DNA from: Agromyces mediolanus
GTDB lineage: Bacteria > Actinomycetota > Actinomycetes > Actinomycetales > Microbacteriaceae
Assembly (NCBI RefSeq): GCF_023715325.1
Contig: NZ_JAMBNX010000001.1
Span: 682,001 to 746,000 of the forward strand
DNA: 64,000 bases
Direction of reading: 5' to 3'
Shown piece by piece: positions 51,029 through 63,666 of the stretch; position 1 is the stretch's first letter, and each line of letters begins with the position of its first letter. The notes below the pieces were generated by a model. That model ran no database searches, was not told where the DNA came from, and saw only the letters and a program-made list of their open reading frames with translations. The position numbers and the translations under genes were made by a program.

Positions 51029-52983
51029 GCGGCCGACTCTCCCGTCTCTTCGGCACCACCCCGGCCCAGCGCCGGCTCCGCTACGGCGCGCTGCTCGCCG
51101 CCGTCGTCGCCGTCCCGCTCGCCGTCGCGGGCCTCGTCTCCGGCGCGGTCGCGGGCGGCAGCGACCAGCTCGAGCAGATCCCGGCGATCGTCGTGAACGA
51201 TGACGAGATGGTCACGACCACCGACGCCGACGGCGCCGAGCAGCAGGTGCTCGCCGGCCGGCTGCTCGTCACCGAGCTCACCGGCGGCGAGGCGAGCGGC
51301 TTCGACTGGACCATCTCGAACGACGAGGAGGCCGCGAAGAAGCTCGCCGACGGCGAGGCCTACGCGGTGCTCACCATCCCGTCCGACTTCTCCGCCTCGG
51401 TCACCTCGCTCTCGGGCTCGAACCCGACGAAGGCGAACCTCGAGATCCGCACCGACGACGCGCACTCCTACCTCGCCGGCTCCGTCGTGCAGTCCGTCGG
51501 CGACGCCATGACCGCCGCCTTCGGGCGCACGCTCACGCAGCAATACCTCGAAGGGCTCTACGCGGGTCTCGCCGACTTCGGCGGCTCGCTCGACCAGGCG
51601 GCCGACGGCGCCTCGGAGCTCGCCTCCGGTGCCGGCTCGCTCTCGACGGGCGTGGGCCAGCTCTCGACCGGCGTCGCGTCGGCGGCGTCCGGAGCCTCGG
51701 ATGCCGCGAGCGGAGCCTCGCAGTACGCGGACGGCGTGCGGCAGTACACGGACGGTGTGGCGCAGTACACGGGCGGCGTCGATGGCGTCGCGGGCGGGCT
51801 CGGCGAGCTCGCCGCGAAGACGACCGGACTCGGTCAGCTCGGAACCGGGGTCGGCGGGTACGTCGGCGCGGTGAACACCTACTCGGCGCAGTTGGCCGAC
51901 GTGACCGCGCGGATCCTGGCGAACACGGACCCGGCGGCGATTCCCGGGCTCTACACCGAGCTCGCCAAGGTGAGCGGCACGATGAGCGCCGTCGCGGCGG
52001 GGGGTGAGCCCCTCGCGGCGGGTACCGCCGGACTCGGAGCGCTCGAGAGCGGTATCGCCCAGGCGGCGTCGGGTGCGCAGCAGCTGGCGGCGAGTTCCTC
52101 CGGTATCCGCGACGGTGGGACGCAGCTGGTCGACGGCGCCTCCGGTCTCGCGTCCGGCGTGGGCGAGCTGGCCGGCGGCCTCGACCAGCTCTCGAGCGGC
52201 GCCTCCAGCGCCGCCAACGGGGCCGGCGAGCTCGCGAGCGGAGCGACCCAGTTCGCGAACGGCCTCGCGGATGGCGCGGAGCAGGCGGGCGCACTCACGA
52301 ACGTCGACGGCAAGGAGATGTCGGACGTCGTCTCGCAGCCGGTCACGGTCGACACCGCACGCGACCACGAGATCGCCTCCACCGGTGAGGCGGTCGGCAT
52401 GTGGTTCGCCCCGATCGGCCTCTGGGTCGGTGCGCTCGCCATGTTCCTCGTGTTCCGTCCGTTCGGGCGCGAAGCGCTGCGGAGCACCGCATCGACCGGC
52501 GGGCTCCTCTGGCGGGCGCTCGCCCGAGCCGGGCTCGTCGCGCTCGGCCAGGCCGTCGCCGTCGTTGGGCTGCTGCACCTCGCCCTCGGCGTCTCCTGGT
52601 CGCTGCTGCCGCAGACCCTCGCCTTCTCCGCGCTCGCGGCGCTCGCCTTCACGGCGGTGCACGCGTGGCTCATGACCTGGCTCGGACGCGGCGGCATGAT
52701 CATCTCGCTCATCCTGGTGACACTGCAGCTCACCGCGACGGGCGGTCTCGTCCCGATCGAGGCGCTGAGCGGCCCGTACCAGACGATCAGCCCGTTCCTT
52801 CCGCTCACCTGGGCGGTGCAGGGCATGCAGCTCATCGTCTCCGGCGCCGGGGGAGCGGGAGTGGCCGGAGCCGCGGGGGTGCTCGCGCTGTTCGCCCTGA
52901 TCGGGGTCGTCGGCACCGGTATCGTCGTCGGGCGCCGCCGCGGTCTGCGGTCGATCGGCTTCGCGTCCGCCGCGCTCGGCTGA
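51025..52983 (+). CDS. YhgE/Pip family membrane protein (ABC-2-like)
   Basis: 652 residues. One N-terminal helix (ALLAAVVAVPLAVAGLVSG), a large extracellular region of about 430 residues, Ala/Gly/Ser-rich and repeating 'ASGA-x-x-L-A-x-G' (e.g. GASELASGAGSLSTG, ASSAANGAGELASGA), then five C-terminal helices of the ABC-2 kind. This is the Pip/YhgE architecture. The function is unclear; partners include type VII secretion-linked and exporter proteins. The neighbouring MmpL is co-translated, so the two may form one envelope machine. Confidence 0.9.
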   Translation: MSGRLSRLFGTTPAQRRLRYGALLAAVVAVPLAVAGLVSGAVAGGSDQLEQIPAIVVNDDEMVTTTDADGAEQQVLAGRLLVTELTGGEASGFDWTISNDEEAAKKLADGEAYAVLTIPSDFSASVTSLSGSNPTKANLEIRTDDAHSYLAGSVVQSVGDAMTAAFGRTLTQQYLEGLYAGLADFGGSLDQAADGASELASGAGSLSTGVGQLSTGVASAASGASDAASGASQYADGVRQYTDGVAQYTGGVDGVAGGLGELAAKTTGLGQLGTGVGGYVGAVNTYSAQLADVTARILANTDPAAIPGLYTELAKVSGTMSAVAAGGEPLAAGTAGLGALESGIAQAASGAQQLAASSSGIRDGGTQLVDGASGLASGVGELAGGLDQLSSGASSAANGAGELASGATQFANGLADGAEQAGALTNVDGKEMSDVVSQPVTVDTARDHEIASTGEAVGMWFAPIGLWVGALAMFLVFRPFGREALRSTASTGGLLWRALARAGLVALGQAVAVVGLLHLALGVSWSLLPQTLAFSALAALAFTAVHAWLMTWLGRGGMIISLILVTLQLTATGGLVPIEALSGPYQTISPFLPLTWAVQGMQLIVSGAGGAGVAGAAGVLALFALIGVVGTGIVVGRRRGLRSIGFASAALG

Positions 52984-52985
52984 GC

Positions 52986-53222
52986 GGTGTTGGTTCGCTG
53001 AGCGTGTCGAAGCGGGTGGCGTTCCCTTCGACGAGGTGTTGGTTCGCTGAGCTTGTCGAAGCGGGTGGCGTTCCCTTCGACGGGGTGTTGGTTCGCTGAG
53101 CTTGTCGAAGCGGGTGGCGTTCCCTTCGACGGGCTCAGGGAACCAACCCTTAGACGGGCTCCCTTCGACGAGCTCAGGGAACCATCCCTTCGACGGGCTC
53201 CCTTCGACGGGCTCAGGGAACC
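52986..53222. repeat. 49-bp tandem repeat (three copies) plus inverted copies of a palindromic intergenic element
   Basis: Direct copies start at 52986, 53035 and 53084 (period 49): GGTGTTGGTTCGCTGAGC followed by TTGTCGAAGCGGGTGGCG and TTCCCTTCGACG. The right part contains three reversed copies of CCCTTCGACGGGCTCAGGGA (ending with AACCA). The core TGAGCTTGTCGAAG / CTTCGACAAGCTCA is a common actinobacterial intergenic palindrome, seen again at 59624-59680. Lies between the yhgE-like stop and the otsAB promoter; it fills this 320-base gap, in which I see no gene. Confidence 0.85.
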
Positions 53223-53304
53223 AGCGGCCGAGCGCAAGCCCCCCGCGGGCGCTGAGCGGCGGCTGTTAGCCTGGGCGTGAGCCCGAGGAGGGATCTCCAT
53301 CACC

Positions 53305-55545
53305 ATGCCGGACGCCCAGACACCCAACGCCGCCCGCGGTGTATCCGCCTCCTACGAGATGATCGTCGTGTCGAACCGGCTCCCGGTCGACTACGTCGAG
53401 TCCGCTGACGGAACGCCGGGCTGGCGCAGTTCGCCCGGCGGGCTCGTCACCGCCCTCGAGCCGGTGATGCGCGCAGAGGACGGCGCCTGGATCGGCTGGA
53501 CCGGCGTCGCCGACCGGGAGTTCGAGCCCTTCGCCCACGACGGCATCGAGATCATCCCCGTGCCGCTCACCGCGGACGAGCTCGAGGACTACTACGAGGG
53601 CTTCTCGAACGACACCCTCTGGCCGCTCTACCACGACGTCATCGCCCCGCCGTCGTTCCACCGCGAGTGGTGGGACGCCTACGTCCGGGTCAACCGTCGC
53701 TTCGCCGACGCCGCGATCGAGGCTGCCGCGGAGGGCGCCGTCGTGTGGGTGCACGACTATCAGCTTCAGCTCGTGCCGAAGATGCTCCGCGAAGCGCGTC
53801 CCGATCTCGTGATCGGCTTCTTCAACCACATTCCGTTCCCCGCATACGGCATCTACTCGCAGCTGCCCTGGCGTCGTCAGGTCATCGAGGGGCTGCTGGG
53901 GGCCGATGTCGTCGGCTTCCAGCGGGCGGCGGATGCCGGCAACTTCACCCGCGCGGTGCGCCGGCTCTTCGGCTATGCGACGCGGGGATCGATCATCGAG
54001 GTGCCGGAGGACGACGGCGAGCTGCGCCGCGTCGTCGCCCGGCACTTCCCGATCTCGATCGACGCCGCGGGCTTCGAGGAGATCGCCCGCCGGCCCGAGG
54101 TGCAGGAGCGCGCCGCCGAGATCCGTCGCAATCTGGGCGATCCCGACACGATCATGCTCGGCGTCGACCGGCTCGACTACACGAAGGGCATCCGGCACCG
54201 GATGAAGGCCTTCGGCGAGCTGCTGCGCGACGGCCGTCTGTCCGTCGAGGACGCGACGCTCGTGCAGGTGGCGAGCCCGTCCCGCGAGCGCGTCGAGACC
54301 TACCGGCAGCTCCGCGACGAGATCGAGCTCATGGTCGGCCGCCTGAACGGCGATCACGGCGAGCTCGGCCATCCCGCCATCTCCTATCTCCACCACGGCT
54401 ACCCGCGCGAGGAGATGGTCGCCCTCTACCTCGCCGCCGACGTCATGCTCGTGACCGCGCTCCGCGACGGGATGAACCTCGTGGCGAAGGAGTACGTGGC
54501 CTGCCGCTTCGACGACGACGGCGTGCTGCTGCTCAGCGAGTTCACCGGGGCATCCGACGAGCTCCGGCAGGCGGTGCTCGTGAACCCGCACGACATCGAG
54601 GGCCTGAAGGACGCGATGATCGCGGCCGCGGAGATGCCGAAGAGCGAGCGCACCCGGCGCATGCGGGCGCTGCGCCGTCGCGTGCAGTCGAACGACGTGG
54701 CGAACTGGTCGGCCACGTTCCTCGAGGCGCTCACCGGTGCGGGCAAGATCCCCGCCGGGGTGCAGGAAGCGCTCATGGCGGCGGTCTCCCGACTCGCGCA
54801 GACCGAGCGTCTGCTCGTCGCACTCGACTTCGACGGTACCCTGGCGCCGCTCGTCGACCGGCCAGAAGACGCACGAGCCACCGCCCGGGCACGGGAGGCC
54901 GTCGAGCGGCTCGTCGCGAGCGACGACACGAGGGTCGCGATCGTGTCGGGGCGCGCGCTCGAGAGCCTGCGCGAGGTCGCCGACCCGCCCGAGGGCGTCC
55001 TGCTGAGCGGGTCCCACGGCGTCGAGCTGCAACTCGACGACGGGGGAGTGACGATCGAGCTGCGCGATGTCGAGCACGCCCGCCTCGCTCGCCTGACGGA
55101 GCTGCTGGAAGATGCCGCCTCCGAGGCCGACGGCGCGTGGGTCGAGCACAAGCCCGCGGGCGTTGCGCTGCACACCCGGAAGCTGCCGGTCGCGGTCGGC
55201 GCCGCCCTGCAGCACGCCGCGCGGGAGCGCATCGAGGACGAGCTGCCCGGCATCACCGTCCGCACCGGCAAGTCCGTCATCGAGTTCGCGGTGCGCTCGA
55301 GCGACAAGGGCGAGTCGCTCACCCGGGTGCGCCAGTACCTCGGCTCCACGGCCGTGCTCTATGTCGGCGACGACGTCACCGACGAGGACGCCTTCGCCGC
55401 CCTCGACGTCGACGATGTGGGTGTGAAGGTCGGCCAGGGCAAGTCGCTCGCCGGGTACCGGCTGCGCGGGCCGGAGGACGTCGCACTGCTGCTGGAGGCC
55501 CTCGCGGAGGCGCGGGAGGCGGCGCGCGAACACACCTCGCGCTAG
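53305..55545 (+). CDS. otsAB: Bifunctional trehalose-6-phosphate synthase/phosphatase (OtsA-OtsB fusion)
   Basis: 746 residues. Residues 1 to about 480 are OtsA (GT20): VSNRLPV, SSPGGL, WVHDYQLQLVP, LGVDRLDYTKGI. From about 505 they are OtsB, a HAD phosphatase: DFDGT at 508-512, SGRALESL, VGDDVTDEDAF. Makes trehalose from UDP-/GDP-glucose and glucose-6-phosphate in one polypeptide, for osmoprotection or as precursor of trehalose glycolipids. Most bacteria keep these as separate genes. ATG 53305 with GAGGAGG upstream; TAGCCT at 53267-53272 gives a 25-base leader. Confidence 0.93.
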   Translation: MPDAQTPNAARGVSASYEMIVVSNRLPVDYVESADGTPGWRSSPGGLVTALEPVMRAEDGAWIGWTGVADREFEPFAHDGIEIIPVPLTADELEDYYEGFSNDTLWPLYHDVIAPPSFHREWWDAYVRVNRRFADAAIEAAAEGAVVWVHDYQLQLVPKMLREARPDLVIGFFNHIPFPAYGIYSQLPWRRQVIEGLLGADVVGFQRAADAGNFTRAVRRLFGYATRGSIIEVPEDDGELRRVVARHFPISIDAAGFEEIARRPEVQERAAEIRRNLGDPDTIMLGVDRLDYTKGIRHRMKAFGELLRDGRLSVEDATLVQVASPSRERVETYRQLRDEIELMVGRLNGDHGELGHPAISYLHHGYPREEMVALYLAADVMLVTALRDGMNLVAKEYVACRFDDDGVLLLSEFTGASDELRQAVLVNPHDIEGLKDAMIAAAEMPKSERTRRMRALRRRVQSNDVANWSATFLEALTGAGKIPAGVQEALMAAVSRLAQTERLLVALDFDGTLAPLVDRPEDARATARAREAVERLVASDDTRVAIVSGRALESLREVADPPEGVLLSGSHGVELQLDDGGVTIELRDVEHARLARLTELLEDAASEADGAWVEHKPAGVALHTRKLPVAVGAALQHAARERIEDELPGITVRTGKSVIEFAVRSSDKGESLTRVRQYLGSTAVLYVGDDVTDEDAFAALDVDDVGVKVGQGKSLAGYRLRGPEDVALLLEALAEAREAAREHTSR

Positions 55546-55560
55546 CCATAGACTCGATGC

Positions 55561-57255
55561 ATGTCGGAGTTCGATCCCAAACCGCGTAGCCGCACCGTCA
55601 CCGACGGCATCGAAGCCATGACCAGCCGGGGCATGCTCCGGGCCGTGGGCATGGGGGATGCAGACTGGGACAAGCCCCAGATCGGCATCGCGAGCTCCTG
55701 GAACGAGATCACCCCCTGCAACCTCTCGCTGGGCCGCCTCGCGCAGGCCGCGAAAGAGGGCGTGCACTCGGGCGGTGGCTACCCGCTGCAGTTCGGCACC
55801 GTCTCCGTCTCCGACGGCATCTCCATGGGCCACGAGGGCATGCACTTCTCGCTCGTCTCCCGCGAGGTCATCGCCGACTCGGTCGAGGTCGTCATGGAGG
55901 CCGAGCGCCTCGACGGCTCCGTGCTGCTCGCCGGCTGCGACAAGTCGATCCCGGGCATGCTGATGGCGGCCGCGCGGCTCGATCTCGCCTCGGTCTTCCT
56001 CTACGCCGGCTCGATCGCGCCCGGCTGGGTGCGCCTGTCCGACGGCACCGAGAAGGACATCACGATCATCGACTCCTTCGAGGCGGTCGGCGCGGTGAAG
56101 GCCGGCACGATGAGCGCGGCCGACGCGAAGCGCATCGAGTGCGCCTTCGCGCCGGGCGAGGGTGCCTGCGGCGGCATGTACACGGCGAACACGATGGCCT
56201 CGGTGGCCGAGGCGCTCGGCCTGTCGCTGCCGGGCTCGGCGTCGCCGGCCTCGGCCGACCGCCGCCGCGACTACTACGCGCACCGTTCCGGCGAGGCGGT
56301 CGTCAACCTGCTGAAGCACGGCATCACCGCGCGCCAGATCCTCACGAAGAAGGCGTTCGAGAACGCGATCGCGGTCGGCATGGCGCTCGGCGGCTCGACG
56401 AACATCGTGCTGCACCTGCTCGCGATCGCCCGCGAGGCCGAGGTCGACCTGACGCTCGAGGACTTCAACCGCATCGGCTCGAAGGTGCCGCACATCGGCG
56501 ACCTGAAGCCCTTCGGCAAGTACGTGATGAACGACGTCGACCGTCGCGGCGGTGTCCCGGTGCTCATGAAGGCACTGCTCGAGGCCGGGCTGCTGCACGG
56601 CGACGTGCTCACCGTCACCGGCAAGACCATGGCCGAGAACCTCGCCGAGATGGACCTGCCGCCGCTCGACGGCGAGGTGCTGCACACCCTCGACGACCCG
56701 ATCCACGAGACCGGCGGACTCACGATCCTGCACGGCTCACTCGCGCCCGAGGGCGCGGTCGTCAAGACGGCCGGCTTCGACGCGGCCGTGTTCGAGGGGC
56801 CCGCCCGGGTGTTCGAGCGCGAGCGCGGTGCCATGGACGCGCTGACGAACGGCGAGATCAAGCACGGCGACGTCGTCGTCATCCGCTACGAGGGCCCCAA
56901 GGGCGGTCCCGGTATGCGGGAGATGCTGGCCATCACCGCGGCCATCAAGGGCGCGGGGCTCGGCAAAGATGTACTACTCTTGACGGACGGTCGATTCTCA
57001 GGCGGCACAACCGGCCTGTGCATCGGCCATCTGGCACCCGAAGCAGTCGACGCAGGTCCGATTGCCTTGGTGCGCGATGGTGATCTGATTCGGGTCGATA
57101 TCGCGGCCCGGTCCATCGACCTACTGGTCGACGAGGCCGAGCTGGCCGCCCGCCGTGAAGGCTGGGCGCCGCTTCCTCCGCGCTACACCCGAGGCGTTCT
57201 CGCGAAGTACTCCAAGCTCGTGCGCTCCGCTGCCGAAGGCGCGACCACTGGCTGA
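55561..57255 (+). CDS. ilvD: Dihydroxy-acid dehydratase
   Basis: 564 residues. Fe-S enzyme of valine/isoleucine synthesis: [33 protein letters not shown] and [14 protein letters not shown] supply the cluster cysteines; [16 protein letters not shown] is the C-terminal active-site segment. Begins six bases after TAGACT (55549-55554), so leaderless. From 56965 to the stop the codons change abruptly (AAA, GTA, CTA, TTG, TCA, ACA, ATT, several GCA) although the protein stays normal, suggesting a recombined tract. 44 bases separate it from ilvB. Confidence 0.96.
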   Translation: MSEFDPKPRSRTVTDGIEAMTSRGMLRAVGMGDADWDKPQIGIASSWNEITPCNLSLGRLAQAAKEGVHSGGGYPLQFGTVSVSDGISMGHEGMHFSLVSREVIADSVEVVMEAERLDGSVLLAGCDKSIPGMLMAAARLDLASVFLYAGSIAPGWVRLSDGTEKDITIIDSFEAVGAVKAGTMSAADAKRIECAFAPGEGACGGMYTANTMASVAEALGLSLPGSASPASADRRRDYYAHRSGEAVVNLLKHGITARQILTKKAFENAIAVGMALGGSTNIVLHLLAIAREAEVDLTLEDFNRIGSKVPHIGDLKPFGKYVMNDVDRRGGVPVLMKALLEAGLLHGDVLTVTGKTMAENLAEMDLPPLDGEVLHTLDDPIHETGGLTILHGSLAPEGAVVKTAGFDAAVFEGPARVFERERGAMDALTNGEIKHGDVVVIRYEGPKGGPGMREMLAITAAIKGAGLGKDVLLLTDGRFSGGTTGLCIGHLAPEAVDAGPIALVRDGDLIRVDIAARSIDLLVDEAELAARREGWAPLPPRYTRGVLAKYSKLVRSAAEGATTG

Positions 57256-57299
57256 GTGCTGCGCTCATTCGCACACCCGTTCACCCAGATAGGAATCGC

Positions 57300-60735
<3,436 letters not shown>

Positions 60736-60777
60736 TCCGGCGCTGACCCGCGGGGGCCGCAGAGCTCCCACAGGCAT

Positions 60778-60813
60778 GAACGGCCCGTCCCGGTTCTCCG
60801 GGGCGGGCCGTTC
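60778..60813 (+). terminator. ilvC terminator hairpin
   Basis: 16-bp stem (60778-60793 with 60798-60813, one G-U pair), loop TTCT. 43 bases after the stop; no clear T-tract. Confidence 0.8.
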
Positions 60814-60881
60814 CGCGTGCCGGGGAGGCCGGTTCAGCGCGGGCGGGACGCGGCGGATCCGGTGGATCGGCTCCATCTCGA

Positions 60882-60894
60882 AACATCCGATGTT
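60882..60894 (+). promoter_or_regulatory. 13-bp operator-like palindrome upstream of fucosidase
   Basis: AACATC-C-GATGTT, a perfect 6-bp-arm palindrome with one central base, about 40 bases upstream of the fucosidase start. Three more variants lie before the downstream transporter operon. Confidence 0.7.
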
Positions 60895-60934
60895 CCGTGA
60901 CAGGATGGACGGCGATCGCGGACGGAAGGACGAG

Positions 60935-62248
60935 ATGACCCCGGATTGGTTCACCGAGGCCCGCTTCGGCCTCTTCGTGCACTTCGGCGCCTACAGTGTG
61001 GCGGCCCGGCACGAATGGGTGCAGAACTACGAACGGCTGAGCGACGAGGAGTACCGGGAGTACGTCGAGTTCTTCGACCCCGACCGCTTCGACGCGCGCG
61101 AGCTCGCCCGCACCGCGAAGGCCGCCGGCGCGGGTTACGTCGTGCTCACGACGAAGCACCACGACGGGTTCGCGCTCTGGGACTCGAAGCTCAGTGACTT
61201 CACCTCGATGCGCAGCTGCGGGCGGGACCTCGTGCGCGAGACCGTCGACGCACTCCGCGAGGCGGGGCTCCGAGTGGGGCTCTACTACTCGCTCATCGAC
61301 TGGCATCACCCCGATTTCGCGGTCGACTGGAATCATCCCCTCCGCGACGACCCGGCGGGTGCCGCGCTGAACGAGGGGCGGGACATGGCACGCTACCGGG
61401 CGTTCCTGCACGGCCAGGTCGAGGAGCTGCTCACCGGCTACGGCCCGATCGACTCGCTGTTCTTCGACTTCACCTATCCGGAGACGAAGCAGGGCTGGGC
61501 GGGCAAGTCCGCCGCCGACTGGGATGCCGAGCGCCTCCTCGCCCGCTGTCGTGAGCTGCAGCCCGGCATCCTCGTGAACGATCGCCTGGGCATCGAGGGG
61601 GACTTCGTGACCCCGGAGCAGTATCAGCCGACGAGCCCGATCCTGCGCGACGGTCGCCCGGTGCGCTGGGAGGCCTGCCAGACGACGAACGGCTCGTGGG
61701 GCTATCACCGCGACAACGAGGAGTACAAGAGCGCTGCGCTCCTGCTGCGCATGCTCGTCGACTCCGTCTCGATGGACGGCAACATGCTGCTGAACATCGG
61801 GCCGGACGGCCGAGGCGCCATCGCGCCGCGCGACCGCGCGGTCCTCGACGGCATCGGCGAGTGGATGGCCCTGCACGAGCGCGCCGTGGTCGGCGCCGGG
61901 CACGCGGAGTTCCTCCCGCCGCGGGAGGGCGTCTACACGCGCCGCGGAGATCGGCTGTATCTGCACCTCTTCACCTGGCCGCTCGGCTACGTGCACCTGC
62001 CCGGGCTCGCCGGTCGAGTGCGGCACGCCCGTCTGCTGCATGACGGCTCGTGGCTCCGGCGGAGCGTCACCGACCCGGGCCAGGAGGCGCTGCTGACGCA
62101 GCCGGCCGGGCAGGCGGACGGCACGCTGACGCTCACGTTGCCGGTACGCCGCCCCGAGATCGCCGTGCCGGTGATCGAGCTCGTGCTCGACGACGGCGGT
62201 GATGGCGGCAATGCCGGGGAGCGTCCCCCGAACGCGGGCTTTGCGTGA
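60935..62248 (+). CDS. Alpha-L-fucosidase (GH29)
   Basis: 437 residues from ATG 60935 (GGAAGGA upstream; ATG 60905 possible). WFTEARFGLFVHFGAYSVAARHEWVQNYERL, LTTKHHDGFALWDS, GLYYSLIDWHHPDF and the nucleophile segment DSLFFDFTYPE identify GH29. No signal peptide, so it would act inside the cell on imported fucosides or glycans, and so pairs naturally with the sugar importer that follows. Residues 240-330 form the C-terminal beta domain (SPILRDGRPVRWEACQTTNGSWGY). A substrate-linked regulator is not in the window. Confidence 0.92.
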   Translation: MTPDWFTEARFGLFVHFGAYSVAARHEWVQNYERLSDEEYREYVEFFDPDRFDARELARTAKAAGAGYVVLTTKHHDGFALWDSKLSDFTSMRSCGRDLVRETVDALREAGLRVGLYYSLIDWHHPDFAVDWNHPLRDDPAGAALNEGRDMARYRAFLHGQVEELLTGYGPIDSLFFDFTYPETKQGWAGKSAADWDAERLLARCRELQPGILVNDRLGIEGDFVTPEQYQPTSPILRDGRPVRWEACQTTNGSWGYHRDNEEYKSAALLLRMLVDSVSMDGNMLLNIGPDGRGAIAPRDRAVLDGIGEWMALHERAVVGAGHAEFLPPREGVYTRRGDRLYLHLFTWPLGYVHLPGLAGRVRHARLLHDGSWLRRSVTDPGQEALLTQPAGQADGTLTLTLPVRRPEIAVPVIELVLDDGGDGGNAGERPPNAGFA

Positions 62249-62369
62249 GGCATCCGATGTTTGCGCATTCAAACATCGGATGAAAGTTGGCAAATCGCTG
62301 ATTCCAGTGACATGATTGCACTCGCACCACCGGAGTTCTCGGACTTCGCCCGAGCAAACACCGGATGAA
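62249..62369 (+). promoter_or_regulatory. Cluster of three operator-like sites upstream of the sugar-binding protein
   Basis: Variants of the 13-mer at 60882: GGCATCCGATGTT (62249-62261), AACATCGGATGAA (62272-62284) and AACACCGGATGAA (62357-62369). The first overlaps the fucosidase stop region and the last lies 30 bases before the binding-protein start. Probably binding sites of one sugar-responsive regulator. Confidence 0.65.
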
Positions 62370-62399
62370 TAACGTCCATTGCCTAGGAGGCGACATTCA

Positions 62400-63650
62400 A
62401 TGAAGAAGATCCACGTCGGCGCGGTCGCGGCCGCCGCCGCCGCGGCCCTCGTCATGACGGGCTGCAGCACCGGCGGGGGCGACGCGTCGTCCGACACCGT
62501 CGTCATCGACATGTGGGCCGGCAGCCAGTCCGACACGGACGCGCTGAACGCCCAGCTCGAGATCGCGCGCAAGCAGAACCCCGACCTCAAGATCGAACTG
62601 CGCACCGCGCCGTGGGGCGACTTCTTCACGAAGCTCACCACGAACATGGCTTCGGGCAACATGGCCTGCGTCACCGGAATGAACTCGGGCATGCTCTCGA
62701 GCTACACCGACGGCTTCCTCGAGCTGAGCGACGCCGACCTCAAGACCGCCGGAATCGACCTCGCCGACTTCTCGGCCGGCGCCGACGAGATCCTGAGCAA
62801 CAAGGGCACCATGTACGGCGTCCCCTTCGACATCGCCACGATGCTCGTCTACTACAACGCCGACCTCCTCGACGCGGCCGGCGTCGCGCACCCCGAGGCC
62901 GGCTGGACCTTCGACGATTTCGAGGCCACCGCCAAGGCGGCCACGAAGGACGGCAAGTACGGCTTCGCCGTCGGCATGGGCGACTTCCAGTGGCAAGCGC
63001 TGCCGATCGCGAAGGCGGGCCAGCAGCCCGTCGAGCAGGACGGCACCCTCGCCCTCACCGACCCGGCCTTCGTCGACGCGGCGAGCTGGTACTCGGGCCT
63101 CGTCACCGAGGAGAAGGTCGCGGCGCCCGTCGCGAGCGCTTCCGACACCGGATGGGGCGAGAACCAGTACACCGGCCAGAACGCCGCGATGGCGGTCGAC
63201 GGCACCTGGAACGCGGTCAGCTACCTGAACAACGACGCCGGCTTCACCGCGGGCATGACGACGCTCCCGAGCGGTGAGAACGGTTCGCTCGGCCTCATCC
63301 TCGGCTCGGGCTTCGGCATCGCGAAGAGCTGCAAGAACCCGGACGCCGCGCTCAAGGTGCTCGGCTCCATGCTGAGCCCCGAGGCGCAGGACTACATCGC
63401 CTCCTCCGGCCGCAGCTACCCGGCGCGCACCGCCTCGCAGCCGCTCTACTTCGAGTCGATCGACGAGCAGTTCCGCCCGCAGGTCGAGGAGGTCTTCACC
63501 AAGGCCTTCGAAGAGGTCCAGGGCCAGTACGTCAGCGACAACTGGTCGAAGGTCGGCACCTACATCCAGCCGCAGCTCGTGAGCGTCTACAACGGTCAGG
63601 AGAGCATGGAGAACGTGCTCGAGAGCGCGCAGCAGCAGTTCGGCAAGTAA
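62400..63650 (+). CDS. Sugar ABC transporter substrate-binding lipoprotein
   Basis: 416 residues. Lipobox VMTGC (signal of 20 residues), then a family 1 extracellular solute-binding fold: [43 protein letters not shown], and a C-terminal lobe. Strong Shine-Dalgarno AGGAGG. First gene of the importer; next to a fucosidase and under the same operator motif, so fucose-containing sugars are a reasonable guess for the substrate. Confidence 0.92.
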   Translation: MKKIHVGAVAAAAAAALVMTGCSTGGGDASSDTVVIDMWAGSQSDTDALNAQLEIARKQNPDLKIELRTAPWGDFFTKLTTNMASGNMACVTGMNSGMLSSYTDGFLELSDADLKTAGIDLADFSAGADEILSNKGTMYGVPFDIATMLVYYNADLLDAAGVAHPEAGWTFDDFEATAKAATKDGKYGFAVGMGDFQWQALPIAKAGQQPVEQDGTLALTDPAFVDAASWYSGLVTEEKVAAPVASASDTGWGENQYTGQNAAMAVDGTWNAVSYLNNDAGFTAGMTTLPSGENGSLGLILGSGFGIAKSCKNPDAALKVLGSMLSPEAQDYIASSGRSYPARTASQPLYFESIDEQFRPQVEEVFTKAFEEVQGQYVSDNWSKVGTYIQPQLVSVYNGQESMENVLESAQQQFGK

Positions 63651-63666
63651 CAGGAACCCCCACGAG

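Noticed and set aside
52986-53222. CRISPR array or transposon ends at the 49-bp repeats
   Set aside because: The interval between cores is short and the sequence is a known type of intergenic palindrome; no transposase gene is nearby.
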